A stretch of DNA of 64,000 nt, taken from assembly GCA_963930655.1 (NCBI GenBank), contig OZ005608.1, positions 7,068,001-7,132,000 of the forward strand, given 5' to 3'. Position 1 is the first letter of the stretch, and the number at the start of each line of letters is the position of its first letter. The notes under the pieces were generated by a model. That model was not told the DNA's origin. It did not search any database and saw only the letters and a program-made list of their open reading frames with translations. This stretch comes from Myrica gale (lineage: Eukaryota; Streptophyta; Magnoliopsida; Fagales; Myricaceae). This document shows, piece by piece, positions 39,842 through 52,759 of the stretch. The translations under genes were made by a program, and so were the position numbers.

Positions 39842-40114
39842 GTGGTGTTTGTTTGTGAAAATTTTGGAGTTTTGGAAATTTTGGGTATTGAAGTTTGTGA
39901 AAAGTATATATATTTTATGGAAAAGTGAAGAGAGAGAAAATTTAATTGAATAGTATAATATTATTTTATAATTTAATGAGGAAATAGGGATTATTTTATG
40001 ATTTTTTGGAAATTTTGAGGGGTGAAAATGTTAGGAAACAAACGCCCCCTATATTGTAGTATTTTATTGTGAGTTGGTAAAATATTTTATAAATTTTTTT
40101 GTACAAACGCACCC
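39842..40114. repeat. MITE-like element, diverged or composite copy
   Basis: It begins with a GTGTTTGTTTGTGAAAATTTTGG stretch and ends CAAACGCACCC. It shares the GTGAAGAGAGAG core with the AAACGCAGC family but has an extra internal segment ending CAAACGCCCCC, so it may be one copy inside another. Confidence 0.5.
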
Positions 40115-41043
40115 TAAGTAAGAACAACCGATTGAAACCCGAGTACGTACATGCACCAACTATATATATTGACCCTTTTGCTACGAGCACATTAATGGTA
40201 GCTCCACTATTTTCCTTCAAATCAGAGACATGCATTAGATCGAGTTGACATTTGAGAAACTGGTGGACTTAGGGTAATTATCAGCTTAGTTTTGGTGGAG
40301 AGTACAGAGAACAGCCGATTGAAACCCTATTGAGGCGTGATTCGATTCCCATCTAATGATGAAAGGAGGATTTCCTTTTGTTTTTTTCTTTTCTACGCAA
40401 ATGATGGCGAAAGGGAATTTCAGAAAAAGAAGACTAATCATTAAAGGTTGAAACATCTTCAATCTCACACGCTCGCTTTTTCATTTGTATGTAACTTTTA
40501 CGCTCCAATATTGATTAAAATACGATCCAATATCGATTAAAATATGCTTCTACAGTGTCAAAAGCCAAATCATTGCGATTAAAACTTTTATAAACTAATA
40601 TTCTTTTTTAAGGAGGAGACGGTTACTGCTTGACGCATCGTGTTTCACGCATATACTTTCATTTTTTTTTGCTACGAAAAATATTGTATAAAGAAAAAAA
40701 ATTGCTGATGTGGATAGATAAATAGTTAGAAGGATGAACTTTCCCTCGCACCTGATTAATCATATTTAGCAGGTGAGCATAAGTTTGAATCTTATTATCT
40801 AGGCCTAAATTAGTTATTGGCTGAATTGATATTTAAGTTGTGGGATCAGTTTGAATGTTCAATATTTGTTATTTGATTCAAATGTTTAAGATTTGTCATT
40901 TGACCCTCAGTTCGATCGGTGCGTTTTCCAAACATGTTTTTTTTCTCGTAATGAATTAAAGAAGAAAAAATTAAAATATCGATGTCTTATGAACTAATTC
41001 TTGTTCCGCGACATTTGTGTTTTTGCAATGTGATCGTTTTTAC

Positions 41044-41426
41044 GGAAAAATATATTTTTCACTCACGAACTATCATGTTTATGACACATTGTACTATAAG
41101 CTATCAATTTTGACATATTATACCATTTAACTACTAATCTTAGACATTTTGTACTATTTACCAATTTTTAAACTAAAATGACGATAATGCTTTTGACACA
41201 TTTTGCATATATTGAAAATATTGTTAGCAATTATTTATTAATTTCTCGATGGTATTAATGTCAAATGGATGATGCAAAGTGTTTAATATTAGTAGTTGAA
41301 AGGGTGTAATGTGTCAAAGTGGATATTTTAGGGTGTAAAGTGTCTAGCATTGGTAGTTTGATGATGCAATGTGTCAAAATTGAAAATTTAAAGTGTAATG
41401 TGTCATAAACCAGTGAAAAGTGTATT
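41044..41426. repeat. Foldback element, copy 2 of the GACACTTTGCACCC family
   Basis: It has the same architecture as 37317-37712: left TTTTTCACTCACGAACTATCA, right repeats such as GGGTGTAAAGTGTC and GTGTCATAAACC. It is more diverged than copy 1. Confidence 0.7.
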
Positions 41427-42100
41427 AATACCTTTAAGTTTTAACATGTACAACAGAGAGTAATACACGATAACAAATACACGAAGATATTTCAGTTTCC
41501 AAATCCTTGCACGACTTTAGATGGTAGAACAAAAATACCGTATCATTTTAGTTTCTAAGTAAGGAAATGTCTCTCGTGCTGTGTATCAAATTCCGATTCA
41601 ATCAATTAATTAGTAATGATTGTTTCGATTGATCGCTACACGAAGTTATTAGTAGTAAGCGTTTCAATATTTTCGCTATACTCCCTTGTATATATAAAGT
41701 CATTAAGCAAATATTGATAATCATTAATGTAAAGACAGTGTTTTCTTGTTGTTTTACAATCGCCTGACAAAGTTATAATCCTGATTAGTACGAAAACAAA
41801 AATCCAAATAGATAATTTCGATTCCATCAATTTCAGTTACCACCCTTAAATACCAAGATCCTATAGCGTGTAATCCTGTGATAGTTGTTTCATTATCCTA
41901 AATGTTAGCTTGTATTCAAGTTTTATATGATACATATGTGTCAATTCAAATGGTTGGTTATGACATGATCGATGACCATGATATGATCACTTTGTTCGTT
42001 AGCCGCCACTAAACTTTGTTTGGCGGGCAATCTCTATAATTTTGAGCCTTTCTTTGATTTTGATTTAATTTAGTTGTATGTTGTGACTGATACAATTTAG

Positions 42101-42256
42101 GTTATGTTTGTGTTGTAAAAATTTTGGTATTGTGTTTAGTGAAAAAGTGAAGAGAGGTAATTTTTTATATTTTTTGATGGGAGAGAGAGATTATATTGTA
42201 GTATTTTATTAAGAGTTGGTGAAATATTTTGTGAAATATTTGGTGCAAACGCAGCT
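42101..42256. repeat. MITE-like copy, AAACGCAGC family
   Basis: It runs from GTTATGTTTGTGTTGTAAAA to GGTGCAAACGCAGC and shares the GAAAAAGTGAAGAGAGG core and the ATTATATTGTAG block with the other copies. Confidence 0.6.
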
Positions 42257-44098
42257 TTAGTGTATTTTATTTATTTGATATTTGATTTTGAAATAAGATA
42301 TATTTTGATTAAAAAATAACCATGCATTATTCATTTGGGCATATTTCCAGGGTGATGTTCGTTTTGAGAAAAAATATAGGATTTTAGAGAAGTTGTGAAT
42401 TTTTATGTTGAATAGTGTTTTATTGGTGTTTGTGTAAAGTGGATAGATAAATAATTTGATGTAATTGTTTAATAAAAAAGTATTGGAGTTATGTGAAAAA
42501 GTATAGAGAGAGAAAATTTATGTTGAATAAAAAATTAAAAAGTTGTTGGAGATTGTGTAAAATGTATTGGTTTTTGTGTTTGAATTCTGAATAAGTTCGA
42601 TGGTAGAATTGTGAATATACTTAGAATCCTGAAAAAATGGTGAAAACTAACATGAACCAGGTGTTTGACTTCCATTATAATGCTACCAATGACGAAGGGA
42701 AATTGAATTATAGGTCGTAATTAGAAACAAAAATTATTACGGGGCTTATAGTGTTGGAGAATGACTGCATCTGCACGATAAAAATTGGCAGTCTTTTATA
42801 CTTTACCAGAACCCAAGAATTTTTCGTCACTGTGAAGAAAGTGATCCGTACGTTCGCCTCATTCACCTGTCACCTATCTCAAGTCACATAGCGTATGTAG
42901 TGGGCGACTTGGTTTCTTATTTTATTCTTTCGCACCAGTAAGTAATCTTGAAATAAGCAATATTCTGTCCTACCCGCACTCCTTTCATCAGCGCGAGTGC
43001 AGAACACACTTTCGGTAATTTATGGGGGTTTTCATCGTCTTCATAAGGCATGAACAGCATTAATATTTTTAGCTTAGTTCGGATGTTAAGTACTGTTCGT
43101 ATTGAAAGGATATGGCTCGGTTTTGTCTTGTTTTCTCTTCTGTACTTCTCTCCTCCGGTAGTTTCCAACCAAACACGGTCATATCGACGCATCGACCATC
43201 TACTTTCCTCAATGGGTGGAGGCCGAGACCCTCCGGCCGCCTCAATTTCTACGGGACTGCAAGTCATCTCGCTGCGGGGCGGAACCACGTATTTCTGTGA
43301 AAAAATGATAAGAAAACAAATCTACTTGAGCTTCTAAATTGTAAAGATACATAACCGTCATTTGACTCCTATCAAAGTTTGCATTACATAAGAGATTAGG
43401 TCATGAGGATCAGTAACTCTTCTCTACCATTGCAGGATAGGTGAGGCCCCCTAGAGGTCTCTCTTTGCAACGCAGATCGAGGGGATCCCTAGCTTGCGCC
43501 TGAGCTTCATCCTCACAACAACCACCTCTTATCCCCATCATAGTTGTATCTTTCAATATGTATTCTACTCTAAGTTCCATATATTTGATAACATCTTGGA
43601 ATCCTGATCATTGATGAAGACAAGAGGAAGGTCTCAAAAGAATAAATAATTCAATAGATAATCAAACAACTGCTGTGGATTAACCGTATGTGCATGATAT
43701 TAGTGTGGGTTTAGATGTCTTATCTAATTTTTAATTTTGTTGAGAGAAATTTGACACCAGGAATTTAACTTAATTCCTCTCCATATAAAAGTAAGAAATC
43801 TATGCTTTTTCACTGCTCACCCTCTTAATTGAACTGGTCTGAGCAATTTTTTTGGACCCATCTTAGCTTGACCCTTTTCCTCACTAGTTGACTAAGAAAC
43901 AAGTGGATTTATCTCATCTATTCCTCAATTCTATTCCTTTTTCGCTGTATTGCATGTCCAACGGTTAGTACTGGGCTCAATGTCCATTCCTCTGTCTTGT
44001 GGAGATTGATTGGTGCTGTTACAAACAAATGATCCTGCTAATTGAGAAATTAAAATACAAGGTACATCCATTTTGAGTGGAGGAAGTTACCTACTTTA

Positions 44099-44290
44099 GG
44101 GTATGTTTGGGACCCAATAATTTGAGCCCAAAAATTTAAGTTTAATAATAAAAAATTCATCACATCATTTTTTATTATTATAATACTTATTAAAAATCTT
44201 CTCTCTTTTTACTTTTTCACCAACTCTCATAACATATTTTACTTTATAATATTTCTCAAACCCCAATACCTAAAATTTTCACCCTCAAAC
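44099..44290. repeat. MITE-like element, inverted relative to its relatives
   Basis: It begins GGGTATGTTTGGGACCC and ends CACCCTCAAACAT. Its internal CTTCTCTCTTTTTACTTTTTCACCAA is the complement of the GTGAAAAAGTGAAGAG-type core of the family. Confidence 0.5.
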
Positions 44291-44756
44291 ATTGGTCTCT
44301 GTGAACATAAACATAAATACTTATACTTGCTATATAATATTGAGATTGAATCATAACTATCATTAATAAAAACACTGTTGTAACTTGTAACTTGTAACCA
44401 CACGTCTTAACATTAATCTCGAAAGCAGGAGGATTCAACTCTAACCGCACGGCTCTCTTTGGACCCCAAAATAAAATAATCGCTGTGATGTCTCTGCATG
44501 CATTCACTTCGACTCAAAAGCTCATAAAAATTGAACTCCACGCTCCCCTGAACGAGCGTGGTCCCCATTCGTCCACATGGACTGAACACTGAAAAGAAAC
44601 AAGCAACTTAGGCCGCTGCTGCTCCAACCTCCAGCGAAGCTCCTTGTTTGTACGCTAAAATTTGCACTTCCCCACGATACCACTCACCCTCGCCGTGTTC
44701 AGCCCCCCTGCTCTCTCTAGTCTCTGCTCTCTGCTACTATTTTTTGTATTTAAGCC

Positions 44757-44764
44757 ATCTCGTA
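44757..44764 (+). promoter_or_regulatory. Probable TATA box of the KNOX gene
   Basis: TATTTAAG lies 75 bp before the KNOX ATG within a pyrimidine-rich promoter. Transcription would start near 44790. The call is by position and sequence only. Confidence 0.45.
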
Positions 44765-44838
44765 CTTTCAACTCCCTGTTACGATAAGATTTAAACCTTA
44801 TTTCTCTCCTATCCTAGTCTCTCAACCCACTCTGAGTG

Positions 44839-47800
44839 ATGGATGAACTATACGGCCTCCATTCGACCACCATGGACTTCTTGGTCCAGCCTTCAATGGA
44901 TAACTATATGGTGGCCAATTACCAGTCCTTTTCGTCTCCGGTTGTCAGTTTCGGCGACCGAGTGCCGGTGTTTGGACCGGACCGGTTGTTGTCCGGTTCA
45001 GTGTCTTCGGTGGAGACTGATGCCGCCTCCATGGCGGCGGAGTTTCAGAGAGGAGGGTCGGGCGAGGAGGTTTATGGTGCAACTCGAGCGAAAATCGCTT
45101 CGCATCCTCTCTACCCTGAACTCCTCCAAGCTTACATAGATTGTCATAAGGTGAAAACGACTTTTCTTTTTCGGAGTGCCTGACGTCGTGTTATAGGCTT
45201 CGCTTCCCCGTTTGGTTGCTGGGAAAACGAACGAGAAGGTCATAAAGAAAAAGAAGAAACTTAGAACTGAACTTCATGATAAAAGAGAACGAATTTACCC
45301 TCACTTAAGCTACGCTTTCATGACTACTCACTGTTTTGAGCTCGGCTTTTTCTCTCCAACCAAATGGAACGTAAAAGGTCTTGAAAGAAAGTATAACTAG
45401 GACTCTCGGCTTTCCGACCTTTTGACCTATATCTCTAATTTTCGTTCTTAGTACGAAGTAGAAGAAGCTTCAATGGCCTCGCGAACTTTAAACTTTAAAG
45501 TAACTGTATGGAGACTGCGATATGCTCCTGAACTGTAGTTCTTGAAACTTGAACAGTTTTGTGGCGTACAAGTGGATTAGGGTTTTATTTCCTTTGTGTA
45601 CAGGTCGGAGCACCACCGGAAATTGCGGACGTGTTGGACAAAGTTCGAAGAGAAAGCGATCTTTGTAGGAAGACTTCCGCTGCTTCTGCTCGCTTGGGTG
45701 CCGATCCAGAGCTCGACCAGTTCATGGTCTCTCTCTCTCTCTCACGCAGACACAATTTTCCTTTCAGTTCCACCCTAACCCTAACAAAAACTCTCTCTCT
45801 CTCTCTCCCCAAAAAAAAAGAAAACCAAAAAAAAGAAAAACTTTCAGTGTGACTGTGTGACTGTGCGTGTGAAGATGCCTCATGCCGCATTTATTTCATT
45901 ATTGTCAATTAAATTTTGTTGTCTATCTCTTTCAAGGAAACTTACTGCCAGATATTCGCCAAGTATAAATCTGATCTCGAAAAGCCGTTCGACGAAGCCA
46001 CTTCGTTCCTGAACGACATTGAAACGGAATTCAACACTCTCTGCGACGATGCTTCCAGAAACTGCGTTGATGGTCTCTCTATCTCCCTCTCTCTCTGCTT
46101 TTTTCATATGTGAACATATTTTAATTTTCGTGTCGGAATTTGTGATATTTGGATTTAATACCTTTTTCATTGTTATTCGAGAGGACTTACATGTCCACAT
46201 TATAAGGCATTTAGGTCAGAAAGAAGCAGGCGCACGGTAGCACAAACCTAGCGCACGATAGTGGTAGGCAGACCGACTCACATGAGGAACAGCAAAAAAT
46301 ATACCAGCTTTCATAGGCCAAATCCCCAGTTAGTTCGAAACATATATTACCTGGTGAACAAACCCTAGAAATGGATGAGACTCTTTTCTCGGAAAGGTGC
46401 CTGTATTCACTTCTGACCAGAAGGGAAAGTGGAAGAATGTTTTGTTCATTAAGGATTGGGATGATTAGAGCTTTTCATATAATTTACTCCCTTGTGGATA
46501 TCTGAACTTTAATAACCATATCTGTGACGAAGACAACAAGTCTACAGTCTAGCCGCCTCGTTGCAATGAAACTTCTGTATTTTATGTTCTTTTTCCGTTG
46601 AGTTTAATGTTGTTTCTCAGTTTCTGGGCTTTGTTTCTCTCGCCTTTTCTTTTCCGCTTTTAATTTCTTTCTTTTGGTAGTTTCTCAGGAATCAAAAACA
46701 ACCGTAGTCATCTTTATTGTAGCTTTTTAATCTAGATTTTTGTGCTCTCTCTCTCTCCAAATGGTGGTCTAGAATTGCCCTTAGTGTAATCTCTTTAATT
46801 CAAGAAAACTGTACTCCATAGGATGATTGAAGTTGGCTTCTTCAGAGTTCAATAGTGTCGATACCAAAGCTAAGTTCTCCCCAAATGCGAAAGTAAGCTA
46901 TAGGCCTCACTCCCCTACCCAAGTCATGACTCCTGTAGTAGTTATCAGAAACCTCTGATACTTGGCTTGAATGGCTAGTAAAACCTGAGATTGAGCTTTT
47001 GATGGCTTTCGATTGTTTGATAGTTCCTAGGCAAACATTTATGAGCTAGGTGGACTGTGACGACCTTCTGACTAATATACAGACTAACGTCTCTAGCATC
47101 GCGATAACATCAGTGGAATCACAAGTAGACCGAAAAGCTGTGAAGTCTGTGAAAGCTGTGAAGTCTGTACATAAATTAAGCTGGTTTTCAACTGTATATA
47201 AAGTTAATGACCTCTAGGTCGTAATTGATATTTGAGGGTAGTGCTTGTATCCTTCTGGTTGTTGTACGTTGATAGATTAGAACTTTATTATTTCTTTGCA
47301 TCTGGGGGGAACTTCGAACTTAATAGGAAGGAGTTGTGGCTATGAAACGCAGATTTCATACTTAATGTAGATCAGTTGCTGCGTATGCTTCTGGTGATAG
47401 AAGATCTCTTTCTTATTTGGAGCTACTTTTTGGAGTGGCTCTTGTAAAGATCTCCTTCCTTCCTCACAAAGAGTGAGTCTAAGGACAAGGTTGATACAGT
47501 ATTTATTTCTTATTCTGAATCTACTACACGGCTTCTGGTGATTGAGAGAAGAAAATGGAGTCAGGGATGACCTCAGAGGAATCTCCCTGGAAAAGATTGT
47601 AGTACTGGACCAATTCCTCCATCCATATTAATATATGGAGCAACATGTTTTCTGTCATCAGAAAAAAGAACTCATCGGGAGTAGTAGCAGGTAGTTTCAA
47701 ATGTATAAAATAAAATTTGAAGGGAAAGGAAATCCCTTTTCTTCTAACTCATGTGCACCATTCACACGCATAGATTCCTGATGGAATCTTGCATTGGAAA

Positions 47801-50800
47801 CATGAATCAGGGTGAGCTATGTTTCCAAAATATTTCATTTGCTCGTGTTGTATTACTGATTTCGTATTCATTTGAGACCCCTCTCTTTTTTTAAGTCACT
47901 TGATCACTGTTGACGTCCTACTTTAAGGGCTATCTGTATAATAATATAATGGTCGAACCAATAGGCTTTTGTACTTGGTACAGATAGGTTCTGTCACGAT
48001 AATGTTAACATTAATGATACTTTTATGCGGTCAAGCCTATCATGTGACCGTATTTTAGGATGGTCCCGAGCTATTTTTAGCATCAGTAGGAGTGAAAGCT
48101 ACTTTTTCATTCAATATTTAATAGTGCCGTGGAATGGAGGCTATAGATTTTGTTTTGAAATTAGAGCCACTGATGTGGAAGTTCGCTAATTAGTAACAAG
48201 TACTGGTTCAAACATGCGTAGAAACTTGATGGCGCTTAAGTTGAAGGAATAAATTGCGCACGAGGTTTGGCATTTGATGTAGATTGTATCTTAGGGACTT
48301 AGAATGAGTGTTTGCGTGGTGGATCTGTTTTATTTAATCTTCTTGATGACACCAGTAGAGTTTAGACATAGCCAGAGGCACATTGACATATGTTACATCA
48401 CTGACATGACGTCCACTGATGAGGAAGTGTCTTCTACGTTGAAACTTTTAGACAATCATCTGTTGCATTTGAGACATCGATGTTGCTTTTATTCCTTCCC
48501 AATCTGCAAGCTGTCACCGTAATCATTCTGCTGTTCCCGATATGATATAGGGTGTCTCTTAATGTATTTGATATTCCATTTTTGTGCCCGGGCCAAAGAA
48601 TTGAAAAACTTGTTCATTAGCATCTTGCAACTGGGTCATATCCAAATTGATAATTGAATCTCCCCATGAGAGAAAATCCTTTTGGGTTAAAAAACATTGG
48701 CTGTATGTACTAAGACTAATTTGTCATCTATATTGATATACACCTGAGCACAGCATCCTGTATTGTGAGGGTTAAGTTGTCAAAAGTCGAAGCCTCAAAG
48801 GCCATTCACATCCAATTCCTATATTTAACAGTGTTTGGTTATCACAGGATTTTTCCGTCACTTAATTTGTGCATAAGAATGACTCTATGGCATGTACCTT
48901 TTTTTGAAATGTAATGTCCATGTGGCAGATTGTTAGTTGTTAGAAATCAATCGATATATAGTTCGTATGTGTTGTAGTCACATTTTCTCAAAACTTGCAG
49001 GCAGGCTCTTTTGAGTGGTTAGATATATATGTGTGTGAGTTGGTAATTTGGATAATCTATACTTATATTTTGCTTCTCTTGGATAACCACATAAGTTTCA
49101 CTCTCTCTTTCTTCCCCTCCCCCTTTCTTTTCTCATGCATGTTCTCCTAAATGCTCTTAACAAGTGACCATTTGTTTTCGAAAAAAGAGATGGGATTTTT
49201 TTTTGTAGATGTGTGAGCATGTGTCATTATCCTCGGTAGATTTGAGGTTTCTTCCTGTATTTATTTGCAATTAGACATGTCTTGCGAGGAATTAACTTAA
49301 TTTTACTGAGTATTTTTGCTGCTATGTGTTGCCTACAGACAGTTATATTACTCTTGAAAAGGCTTAAACATGGGGCTCAGTTTTCATGTGTAGAAGGCAT
49401 GTTAGGCTTGAGATCGTATATGGTCTGGTCTTACTGGAGGGAAAAAAAAGATAAGCGGGGTTCTCAAGTTCTGTATTGTTGATTAGTATTAGGTTTGCTA
49501 CGAACGAGTTTTACTATAAAACAAGTTAGCTACCTCTCTCGCGTTTTAGTAGGGTGCTTTGAAGTCAAAAAATGGGCTTAGAATAATAGAAGCCATTCCG
49601 TGTGCTGTTTGAATTGGAGCTTGGCAATCTGTAGGCTGCAGGTTTTTATCAATATTACCTGAAAAGTACACACACAAGCAGCGCAGGGACAATGCATAAA
49701 CAGAAGCACATGGATTTGGCCAGCTAACCTAATTGGTTAGGATGACATATTAAGGCTTCGTTTCGTGCAGTTTGACACGAATGATCTCCTCTGAAGTAGT
49801 GCTCAATAAAGTAGCTCAAAGCATAACTAGAGGAAATAAGACCAAACACAGCAAAGGATAGTTGAATTTTTTTAATAGGATATGGGATACAATTAAGGAT
49901 TTTTTAAACGCATTTCTTGCATTATTTTTCTCTCCTGCATGCGGACTGGAAGGCCCGAACAATATGGGAATAACTGTTCGCTTTCTGCAATAACAAAGAG
50001 TGGCTTCTATCAATGTTCTTGGACAACATTGTTTGCACTGTTATACAGCTTGGACGTTTGTTTGGCTTAGACCAAGGGTTTACTTCGCGATTCCTGCGAA
50101 TCAACTCAAGGTATGAGCTGAAGTGACTAAAACCCTTGAACGAGTTTTCGTATTGTTCTTGTTTTCTGTTTTGTATTTCCCGGATTGCCCAAGCAGATAA
50201 TATATTCTAGCTACACCGAGTTCCTGTGTACGTGTTGGAGATACGATTGGGATACGGGATACGGACAGTAAAGTGGGCAACATGTGTCGTACACGAAAGC
50301 TCTCTGAGGACACACTCTAGCTACACCGAGTTCCTGTGTACGTGTTGGAGATACGATTGGGATACGGGATACGGACAGTAAAGTGGGCAACATGTGTCGT
50401 ACACAAAAGCTCTCTGAGGACACACATTGACCCCCGCAGTTCCCGTTGCGGTCAGCTTTTAAACCACGAAGTACACGGTCCAACGTGAGTTTCCTGATCT
50501 TAACTTTCTCCACCGCCCAATTGCTACTCCCTAGGAATGTTTGATGGAAGTGACCTGTCGTTCTCTAGTTGCCCTTTTTTCCTAAAGATGATAGTTGCCT
50601 TGAAAAAAAAAAGTAGGTGTAGTTTGTCTGTCACTCGCTTCACGCTTAGATTCCTATGCCATCTCGGTCTCGAAAAATTTCTGGTTGAAGATTTTCTCCC
50701 TTCGTTGTAGCTGGAAAGGAAAAGGTTTAGGCATAAAAATAGAATATCTGTGTTTTCGATAAGATGTGGGACAAAGAGAGTTTTCTCTATTTTTGGGTTT

Positions 50801-52759
50801 CTCTTATGGTTGGGGGGTGGTTCAGCTATACAAGGATCTTTCTTCCATTGGATGATTGCGAAAATCGGCCGAAAACCTTTTTTTTTTATTGTCAGATTTG
50901 AAAGCAGGAGAACAACCATTTTCTCGAGCCTGACTTGTGTTGGGCCTACTACGCGGGTTACCCAGGTCTTCCACTCATGCATCTGTCCTTTTGTTTTCCT
51001 TCTCTTTTCGATGTTGACCGCCGTACCTTTCCAAGACGCCATTGGCCTCTGCTGACTGCTATACGACACGACGGACCTCGAAATCTTTCTGTGCTTTTTT
51101 GTCCGTTTACAAAATAAAAGTTAAAATGGGCGCTTCTTTTCGAGCTTTGGTTTACTGATATATCACATCCATGGAAACATGGAATCCTGCCACCATGAGA
51201 AGGAGGTGACACGCTCGTTCTTCTTCACCATTATTTGTATTACTGTAAAACATGTATTTTTGTGTTTGTATATGGTTATGCTCATGGGTCATTTTCGGCT
51301 GAGATTGTATGGCTATCATTTGGTTTTGCTGTTATCAGGATCTTAGTGAAGAAAAATACATGTCCTGAATGGACGCATTAGCTTCCATTGTGTGTAGGTG
51401 CCGTTTTATAATTGTCCTTGTGAACGATCCAAAGTTTCTATGGTGACCTTGTCATGAAAGTTTGGCATCCACTAATGTTTCTGTTCTTAGGTATGAAATT
51501 GAAGGATGATTCTCGAGTAAATGTCAATAATACGGTCAAGAGTGATCTTTATGGCCTAAGGGAAGGTCTAATTTTGTCACATTCATCATTTGGCAGTCAA
51601 CCTGTTTGTGTATAATCTGTGACATTTTTGTAATCCTCAACCTGTGATCTACTGAAAAGAATTCTCACATTTGGATACATACGGTCTGGCCAAAAGAGAA
51701 CTCCTTTCTTCAGACCTCAAATTTTGGTTGCTTTGTGGTCAAGAATTTCTATGGAGGGGCTTGTTCTTCATTTGAAAATTTTGGTCTTGTCATGAGTGAT
51801 AATGTCTCTGTCATGCAAGTCTGTTGAGCACTCTGCATTTGAATGTATTTTTATTTTAAACATGCCGATCTATCTGTTCTTGTTCGATCCAATATTGTGG
51901 ACTCCGCCCTCAACTATATAGACCACTGGATGCCGTATAGAATGATATTCTACTTACGTGATCCCCTCATGACTTTGTTAGGATGGTCCCTCATCCATTT
52001 TGTTCTAATGTTGATTCAATATCCTTGGAGAATTTATAACCAATGTCAGTTGTGTTTTTCGTTTTCTTTTACTGATGATCCCTTTACCAGACATGGTAGA
52101 TGAGCTGTCATCTGATGATGTCTGCGGAGGAGAAATGGGCGACTGGCAGCGGACAAACAAGGATCGAGAACTGAAGGGCAAGCTCTTGGGACGGTATAGC
52201 GGTGTTATCCGGGGCCTGAAGCATGAATTTTCGAAAAAGAAGAAGAAGGGAAAGCTACCCAAAGAAGCAAGACAAATCCTGCTCGACTGGTGGAATCTCC
52301 ATTACAAATGGCCATACCCGACGGTAAACACATTGCTTTGAAGCAGTAGTTGTGAATTGTTCTAATCTGTGGTGAAACTGCAGAGGCAAATTGCTTTCTG
52401 CCATAATCTAGAAGTTGATGGACTTGAAGGGCTTGGGCCTTAGTTTGAGATACAAAAAGAGAGAGATTATAAAATAGAAAGAGAACTCCTTAAGGGTTAG
52501 GGTTTAGACGTAGAAAAAAAAAGGGTTAGGGTTTAGGTCAGATAGTTCCAATCCTTGACAATGCTTCTGTATTTTAACTTATGCTCTTTAGATTATACAG
52601 GAAGTGGACAAGGTTGCACTGGCTGAATTGACGCTCCTGGATCAGAAACAAATCAATAACTGGTTTATAAATCAGAGGAAGCGGCACTGGAAGCCACCAG
52701 AGAACATGCAATTCGCTGTTATGGATAGTCTCTATGGACCACCTCTAATGACTGACTGA
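44839..52759 (+). CDS. Class I KNOX homeodomain transcription factor (KNAT2/KNAT6 type)
   Basis: Five exons (44839-45150, 45604-45726, 45937-46072, 52091-52323, 52601-52759) give 320 residues with no break. Residues about 83-185 form the MEINOX region, with KNOX1 ([20 protein letters not shown]) and KNOX2 ([20 protein letters not shown]). The ELK motif starts at 217. The TALE homeodomain spans about 239-300 with the PYP loop at 265-267 and the recognition helix [14 protein letters not shown]. These proteins bind DNA with BELL partners and keep shoot meristem cells undifferentiated. The start MDELYGLHS resembles KNAT2/KNAT6 rather than STM, so I place it there by inference. The third intron is 6.0 kb; a long intron before the ELK/homeodomain exon is common in this class and may carry regulatory sites. 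All splice sites are GT-AG. Confidence 0.95.
46073..52090 (+). other. Large third intron of the KNOX gene
   Basis: This 6.0-kb intron runs between GTCTCT and a TTTACCAG acceptor. It contains a 110-bp tandem duplication (50206-50425). Several open frames occur, the longest on the minus strand at 51069-50524 (181 codons), but none has a recognisable domain. I see no transposon proteins. The content may include regulatory elements that I cannot identify by eye. Confidence 0.7.
50206..50425. repeat. 110-bp tandem duplication in the KNOX intron
   Basis: Copy 1 (50206-50315) and copy 2 (50316-50425) start TCTAGCTACACCGAGTTCCT and end GAGGACACAC. I find one mismatch (ACACG against ACACA near the end). 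It is a recent local duplication. Confidence 0.95.

Larger units (their letters stand above)
37713..41043. other. Intergenic, AT-rich with MITE copies
   Basis: This holds MITE-like copies at 37875-38046 and 39842-40114. A short AT microsatellite lies near 38695-38725. A coding-like open stretch lies near 38575-38702 and is treated as a finding. No complete gene is recognised. Confidence 0.45.
41427..44756. other. Intergenic, AT-rich; includes the KNOX upstream region
   Basis: This holds MITE-like copies at 42101-42256 and 44099-44290. A less AT-rich patch at 42900-43340 has overlapping open frames on both strands without a recognisable domain. The last 200 bp before 44757 are CT-rich and presumably promoter DNA for the KNOX gene. 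Confidence 0.45.

Noticed and set aside
42917-43337. Overlapping open frames on both strands (about 95-123 codons)
   Set aside because: Frames overlap in opposite strands, with no recognisable domain and no splice context. Kept only as a less AT-rich patch in the intergenic entry.
49720-49760. tRNA-like phrase CAGCTAACCTAATTGGTTAGGATGAC
   Set aside because: It resembles a D-arm but no acceptor, anticodon or T arms can be paired around it.
50524-51069. 181-codon minus-strand open frame in the KNOX intron
   Set aside because: No domain, basic low-complexity runs and overlapping open frames on the other strand. It looks like chance in an intron.
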